From JAIOPA01 sp046076045 (lineage in GTDB: Bacteria; Eisenbacteria; RBG-16-71-46), in contig JBJTRI010000165.1 in the NCBI GenBank assembly GCA_046076045.1, positions 1-10,304 of the forward strand: a stretch of DNA of 10,304 nt. Direction: 5' to 3'. Below the pieces are notes generated by a model that worked only from the letters and a program-made list of their open reading frames with translations, had not been told where the DNA came from and did not search any database. Below, piece after piece: positions 6,138 to 10,304 of the stretch. Positions within the stretch are counted from its first letter, which is position 1. Each line of letters begins with the position of its first letter. The translations under genes and the position numbers were made by a program.

Positions 6138-6167
6138 AGGATAGCGGAGCGCCCGCACGGGCGGCAA
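6138..6167 (-). promoter_or_regulatory. Candidate sigma-70-type promoter for the bioY operon
   Basis: On the minus strand there is TTGCCG (6167-6162, 4 of 6 to the -35 consensus), an 18-base spacer, and TATCCT (6143-6138, 4 of 6 to the -10 consensus). This places the transcript start near 6131 and gives a leader of roughly 107 bases before the bioY ATG. An inverted repeat CGCCCG-CA-CGGGCG (6150-6163) lies in the spacer and just enters the -35 box, where a repressor could act, although such repeats are common by chance at this GC. The 192-base gap 6024-6215 contains no other feature I can support. Confidence 0.4.
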
Positions 6168-6215
6168 CGCCGGCCGGGTGCGGCGGGCGCGCCGGGGCGC
6201 AGCCGCCAACTCGCG

Positions 6216-7463
6216 TCACCGCAGAAGGATGAGCCGCCGGGTGCGGGCCACGCCCGCCTGCTCGGCACGCACCAGATACACGCCCGGGCCAAGCCCCCCG
6301 AGGTCGGCCGTCACCCGCCACGGACCCGCGGTCACGGGGCCCGAGACCCAGGTGCGCGTGCGCCGCCCGGTGACGTCGTAGAGCGCCAGCTCGGCGGGCC
6401 CACTCTGCGCCCACGTGCCGGCCAGCTCGGCGCGCGTGCGCGTGGGCGAGACGAACGGGGCCAGCAACAGGTTCGCCGCCCCGCCCTGCCCGGGGACCGC
6501 GAGCACTCCCGCGATCGTCTGCAGCACGAGCCGCGTGCCACCCGAGCGCACGCGAGCGCCGGGCACCGTGACACGCCCGAGCGCGTCCACCGTGACGGTG
6601 TCGGACTGCAGCAGCGCACCGTCGGACAGGCGCGTGACGCGCCACGCGACGCGTTGCCCCACGGCGGGACGGAAGCGCTGCGTGCGACGCGGGGTCACGT
6701 CCACGGTGAGCGACTCGGGTGCGGGCTTCTCCTGTCGCCCGGCGGCGCTGGCCACCGCGAGGCCAGCGACGGGCCAACCCGCGACGAGGTGCGCGTCGAC
6801 GTCGACATGTTGCATGTAGACGTCGGCCTCGCCGTTGCGCACGTCCTCCCACGCGACGAACGCGCCACCGCTGCCGTCGGCGACCACGGCCGAGAGGTTC
6901 TGGTCCTGCGTCGTGGCCGCACAGCGCACACCGTTCGTGGGCCACGCGAATCCCGTGAGTCCGGTGCGCGGCACATGCCCCAGATACACGTTGCGATAGC
7001 CCACACAACGGTTGTCGCTCCAGCTGAGGAACGCACCCCCGCTGCCATCGGGGGTGCCCGCGAGGTCGTACTTGGCGCAGGTGACCGCGGTCACCAGATC
7101 GCCGCTCGCGCTCCAGCCCGCATGCGGCAGACCGCGCGCGCCCCACAGTGTCGCGCGCACGTCGGTGTTGTAACCCGAGCGCGCGTCGATCCACGCCATG
7201 AACACCTCGCCGCTGTCGCTCGGCACGAGCACCGGCGACACGGCCTGCGCGACCAGGTCCACGACGCGATTGCCGTCGAGGGCCCAACTCGCGAACGCCG
7301 CGACCGGGACGAGGGACGGGACGACGAGCGCCACCGTGAACAGACGGAGCGCATGGCGGATGCGGCGCACGCGGGGCGATGCCTTTCGAGGTGCGGGATC
7401 ACTCGGCACGAGGCTGCGCTCGGGTGATCGCGCGGGGATGGGGCCTTGATATTGGCGGCTCAC
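6216..7463 (-). CDS. Secreted protein with three propeller-like repeats and a degenerate C-terminal sorting-type domain
   Basis: The protein has 415 residues from GTG 7463, or 384 from GTG 7370 (Val32). The shorter form begins VRRIRHALRLFTVALVVPSL and gives a textbook signal peptide ending near AFA (56-58), so the real start may be 7370; neither start has a good Shine-Dalgarno. After the signal, three blade-like motifs recur at exactly 57-residue spacing: SGEVFMAWIDAR (84-95), SGGAFLSWSDNR (141-152) and SGGAFVAWEDVR (198-209). Residues 250-325 form a beta-rich linker. The end (353-415) has ELALYDVTGRRTR, GPGVYLVRA and a final RRLILLR, matching the type IX / FlgD-like C-terminal domain, but the usual PNP turn is replaced by SPTRTR. 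Three blades are too few for a closed propeller, so the protein may be a shortened relative of larger surface proteins or may oligomerise. Function is unknown; export and surface location are inferred. Confidence 0.75.
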   Translation of the reverse strand: MSRQYQGPIPARSPERSLVPSDPAPRKASPRVRRIRHALRLFTVALVVPSLVPVAAFASWALDGNRVVDLVAQAVSPVLVPSDSGEVFMAWIDARSGYNTDVRATLWGARGLPHAGWSASGDLVTAVTCAKYDLAGTPDGSGGAFLSWSDNRCVGYRNVYLGHVPRTGLTGFAWPTNGVRCAATTQDQNLSAVVADGSGGAFVAWEDVRNGEADVYMQHVDVDAHLVAGWPVAGLAVASAAGRQEKPAPESLTVDVTPRRTQRFRPAVGQRVAWRVTRLSDGALLQSDTVTVDALGRVTVPGARVRSGGTRLVLQTIAGVLAVPGQGGAANLLLAPFVSPTRTRAELAGTWAQSGPAELALYDVTGRRTRTWVSGPVTAGPWRVTADLGGLGPGVYLVRAEQAGVARTRRLILLR

Positions 7464-7591
7464 GAAGGCGACGCAGCGCGATCATCCACACCGAGACCGA
7501 ATGCTGTTCACCCCTGCCGAACTCACCGGGCATGGACTTCGCCCTGACTGAATCCCGACCGGCAAGGGACACCCGTCATCGGACACACCGT

Positions 7592-7620
7592 GGGGGCGGA
7601 CCGGGATCCGGCCCGCCCCC
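7592..7620 (-). terminator. Strong GC hairpin after the large secreted-protein gene
   Basis: Positions 7592-7604 and 7608-7620 form a 13-bp stem with a 3-base loop, starting 11 bases after the stop codon at 7631. The one imperfect position is a G-U pair in the minus-strand RNA but an A-C mismatch in a plus-strand RNA, so it fits a role in the minus-strand transcript. No U-tract follows, so it may act as a Rho-assisted or U-less terminator or protect the mRNA end. A run of ten C (7616-7625) followed by four G overlaps one arm. The rest of the 167-base gap 7464-7630 shows no clear promoter for the downstream gene. Confidence 0.5.
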
Positions 7621-7630
7621 CCCCCGGGGA

Positions 7631-10304
7631 TCACTCCACGCGCAGGACGCGGCGACCCGCACTGCGGCCGTTGACGTCGAGGCGCACGAAGTACACGCCG
7701 CGCGGCAGCGCCGACAGGTCGAGCCCCAGCGAAGCGCGGCCCGCCGCCGACTCGAACGCCGGGATGCCCACGACCTCGCGACCCGCGACGTCGTAGAGCG
7801 CGATCCGCACCTTGCCCGCAGTGGGCAACGCGTACCGGATCGTGGCGCGACTGCGCACGGGGTTGGGCGTCACGCCGAGTTCGAGTTGCTCCGGCACGGT
7901 CACCGGCGCGGGCGGATCCACCGACACGTTGGCGTTCGCGTCCCCGAACTCGAGTCCTGCGACGCCCACGGTCTCGACCACGCCCGAACCGTCGTCGAGC
8001 AGCAACTCGAGATCGAACGTCCGGAACGGCTGCGGCTCCGTGAACGTCGCCAGCGCCTCGAGGTCGACGCCCTCATCGGGCGCCAGCGTCACGATACCGG
8101 CGGCCATCTCGCCCGGCGGCAGGCCGTTGATCGACACGCTCGCCGCGGCGGCCGCGTCGTCCTCGTCACGTGCCACCACCCGCCAGCGATAGCCGACCGT
8201 GATGGGATCGCCCCCCTGGTTCGAGGGCCGCATGACGATCCTCGCGGGACTGCCCGTCGTTCCCGTGCCCACCGGACCGACCGGGATCAGGTTGCACCAC
8301 CGCTTGCTCGCGACGATCGAGGCGTTCGTCACGAACGTCTGCGCGCTGCTCGTGTTGGTGACGGTCACCTGATAGCACGTGGTCGTGGAGATCGGCATAC
8401 CGGCCGGGCGGAACACGCGATACGGCACGTTCACGCAGCCTCCCGGCGGGACCACGATCGTGGGCGGCACCAGCAACTGGAAGTTCGTCGGGCCCGCCCA
8501 GGTGCACGTGCCGCCGATGGGCAGACCGGCGAATGCCACGCTGTAGGTCTGCGCGGTCGCGGTGTAGTTGCAGATGCGCATGGACAGATCGATGTACGCC
8601 AGGTCGCGGCAGAACGTCGCGACGGTGGGCACCCACACGAACTCCTTGCACTTCCCGAGCGTGTCGGCGGCGAACAGACTCGCCACCTCGCCCGCGGTGA
8701 GGGCGCGCTGGAACAGCTCGACCTCGTCGATCTCGCCGCTGAAGTACTTGTCGGGCCCGCTCAGGAACACGTTGTTGCGCGCACCGATGGTGAGGGGCTC
8801 GGTGTTCGTGATGTTGCCCACGAACGGCGCCGCCGAGAACACGAGCGCGCCGTCCACGTACAGCCGCGTCGACGGCGTCGCGCCCGCATGCTGCAGTGTG
8901 GCGGCGACGTGATGCCACGCGCCGTCGGCCACGAGCGGCCCGGTGTTCGCCCAGTACTCGGTGCCCATGAGCGGCCCGCCGTCGGCGAAGCGCACCGCAA
9001 GACGTCCCTGCTTGAGGTACATCATGTAGCCGAGCTCGAAGTCCGGGAACGTCTTGGACACGATCGGCTGGATGTCGGTGGTCTTGGACGAACGCACCCA
9101 CGCGTCGATCGACAGGTCGCCGGTGCCGAAGTTGAGGTTCGAGGCGTTGGGCGCCTGCACCCACTGGTTCACACCGTTGAACGATCTCGCGCGGCGCACC
9201 TTGCCCGGGACGTGCGGCGGCGCGTTGACGTCGCTGCCGTTGGCGCCCAGCACGCTCTCGAACGCGGTGCCGCCGCTGACCTCGTCGAGCGTGTACCAGG
9301 CCACCATGTTCGCCGGCGGCTTCACGCACGTCGGGCACCACGACACGTTGAGGATGATCTTGTTGATGCATCCGGTCGCGGGATCGACCACGGTCAACTG
9401 CAGGGTGCCGCCCGGCGCCGTCCACTTCACGTCGATGTTGTTGCCCGTGCCGCTGGCCGGCGAACCGCCGAGCACGCTCCACGAGTACTGGTAGCCCGCT
9501 GGGCCGTTGACGCTGTAGTTGCGCAGCAACGTGTCGCACACGGTGGTCGGGCCGGCGACCGAGACCGGCGCCAGGCCCAGCGTGATCGTGACCGTCTTGG
9601 TGGACGGACTCGCGCCCGGCACGGTGAGTGTGACGGTGTACGTGCCCGGGGCGCCGTACGTGTGCGACACCGCCGCGCCGCTGCCGCTCGTGAAATCGCC
9701 GAAGTTCCAGCTGTACGGCCCCGCACAGTTGAGCGACGTGAAGTTCACCGTGAGGCAGTTGCTCACCGTGTACACGAAGTCGGCCGGCTGCACCGTGCTG
9801 CACTGCAACGGCATGTTCGGCATGGAACCGAACGGGCCACTGCTCGTGCCGGGCGGGTACGGGATCGCATCCAGGTTGAGCCCGCACTCGTTGAGGTTCG
9901 CGGTGTTGAACTGGTTCGGGTAGTTGATGACGTGCAGCCGCGTGCCGCTGCCGGTCGCCACGTAGATCAGCCCGTCCGGTCCCTGGCGGAACGCCGTCCA
10001 CGGTCCGGTGATGAGCGTGCGCATCTGCAGCGACGTGAGGTCGAGCTGCTTCATGGAAGCGATGCTGGTGTTGTTGTCGAGCACGTTCAGGTACAGGATC
10101 TTGTTGTTCGGGCTGAACGCGACGTCGGAGTAACCGTCGTAGGTGTTGGACGGCGCGAGCACCGTGCTCGGGAAGCCGGTCGAGTTGTTGAACGCATAGA
10201 CCGCGACCTGCCCCATCACCGGATACGGCCCGGTGGTCGCCGAACACACGGCGATGCGCGTGCCATCGCGCGACGGCACCACCGAACCGAGACCCCTGCC
10301 CGGG
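7631..10304 (-). CDS. Large secreted multidomain protein (propeller strands, PKD, Ig-like, LamG, C-terminal sorting domain), 5'-truncated
   Basis: The reading frame stays open to the right edge, so the N-terminus and signal peptide are missing; 890 residues are visible. Numbering from GTG 10282 (an internal codon, not a proposed start), 1-125 look like propeller strands (SRDGTRIAV, YSDVAFSPNNKILYLNV, GPDGLIYVAT). Residues 165-235 are a PKD domain (WNFGDF 192-197, SHTYGAPGTYTVTLTV 206-221). Residues 238-315 are an Ig-like module beginning AGPTTVC. Residues 323-540 are a LamG/concanavalin-like domain (MVAWYTLDE, SFNGVNQWVQAPN, SIDAWVRSS, GEIDEVELFQRALT). Residues 545-790 are beta-rich with paired cysteines. 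Residues 800-883 are the C-terminal sorting-type domain (VTPNPVRSRATIRYALP, ALYDVAGRE, PRGVYFVRLD, final RRVLRVE). This build is typical of type IX-secreted or surface-attached adhesins and glycan-binding proteins; LamG suggests ligand or carbohydrate binding. No catalytic motif was seen. Confidence 0.88.
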   Translation of the reverse strand, partial: PGRGLGSVVPSRDGTRIAVCSATTGPYPVMGQVAVYAFNNSTGFPSTVLAPSNTYDGYSDVAFSPNNKILYLNVLDNNTSIASMKQLDLTSLQMRTLITGPWTAFRQGPDGLIYVATGSGTRLHVINYPNQFNTANLNECGLNLDAIPYPPGTSSGPFGSMPNMPLQCSTVQPADFVYTVSNCLTVNFTSLNCAGPYSWNFGDFTSGSGAAVSHTYGAPGTYTVTLTVPGASPSTKTVTITLGLAPVSVAGPTTVCDTLLRNYSVNGPAGYQYSWSVLGGSPASGTGNNIDVKWTAPGGTLQLTVVDPATGCINKIILNVSWCPTCVKPPANMVAWYTLDEVSGGTAFESVLGANGSDVNAPPHVPGKVRRARSFNGVNQWVQAPNASNLNFGTGDLSIDAWVRSSKTTDIQPIVSKTFPDFELGYMMYLKQGRLAVRFADGGPLMGTEYWANTGPLVADGAWHHVAATLQHAGATPSTRLYVDGALVFSAAPFVGNITNTEPLTIGARNNVFLSGPDKYFSGEIDEVELFQRALTAGEVASLFAADTLGKCKEFVWVPTVATFCRDLAYIDLSMRICNYTATAQTYSVAFAGLPIGGTCTWAGPTNFQLLVPPTIVVPPGGCVNVPYRVFRPAGMPISTTTCYQVTVTNTSSAQTFVTNASIVASKRWCNLIPVGPVGTGTTGSPARIVMRPSNQGGDPITVGYRWRVVARDEDDAAAAASVSINGLPPGEMAAGIVTLAPDEGVDLEALATFTEPQPFRTFDLELLLDDGSGVVETVGVAGLEFGDANANVSVDPPAPVTVPEQLELGVTPNPVRSRATIRYALPTAGKVRIALYDVAGREVVGIPAFESAAGRASLGLDLSALPRGVYFVRLDVNGRSAGRRVLRVE

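Noticed and set aside
6024..6215. BirA- or BioR-type operator upstream of bioY
   Set aside because: Neither a GTAAAC-type inverted repeat nor a TTATAGATA-like site is present.

Overview
The window is very GC-rich from about position 886 onward. Every gene I can support lies on the minus strand, so transcription runs from high to low coordinates. Two secreted proteins end in a C-terminal domain with the ALYDV.GR / GVY.VR pattern, which is typical of the type IX secretion (Por) sorting domain and of FlgD-like Ig C-termini in the Fibrobacteres-Chlorobi-Bacteroidetes superphylum. With the high GC, this suggests a high-GC member of that superphylum or a neighbour (for example Candidatus Eisenbacteria). 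The taxonomy is an inference from style only; there is no rRNA or other marker gene.

Layout in order of transcription. (1) 10304-7631: the C-terminal 890 residues of a large secreted multidomain protein (propeller-like strands, PKD, Ig-like, LamG, C-terminal sorting domain), open at the right edge. A strong GC-rich hairpin follows its stop. (2) 7463-6216: a smaller secreted protein with three 57-residue beta-propeller-like repeats and a similar but degenerate C-terminal domain. (3) 6023-886: a five-gene metabolic cluster behind a plausible promoter at 6138-6167. It encodes BioY (biotin transporter S component), 3-hydroxybutyryl-CoA dehydrogenase, a DinB-fold protein with a long histone-H1-like basic tail, an NAD-dependent aldehyde dehydrogenase and an acetyl-CoA acetyltransferase (thiolase). 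The first four genes are tightly packed: a 4-base overlap, then gaps of 8 and 5 bases. The thiolase sits 95 bases further on, behind an intergenic stem-loop. (4) 885-641: a non-coding junction of lower GC with a dense run of small inverted repeats. (5) 640-1: the N-terminal 213 residues of a DUF262 (GmrS-like) protein, cut by the left edge. Its codon use and GC differ clearly from the rest, which suggests the edge of an accessory or defence segment.

How the genes may work together: thiolase and 3-hydroxybutyryl-CoA dehydrogenase catalyse adjacent steps between acetyl-CoA, acetoacetyl-CoA and 3-hydroxybutyryl-CoA. The aldehyde dehydrogenase fits a route feeding acids or acyl groups into this metabolism, but its substrate cannot be read from sequence. 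BioY at the head of the operon may match biotin import to a biotin-dependent acyl-CoA carboxylase encoded elsewhere; that link is inference. I see no complete new system. The most unusual items are the basic-tailed DinB protein with its 138-bp tandem repeat, and the compositional junction with the DUF262 gene. No tRNA, rRNA, insertion sequence or CRISPR array was recognised.
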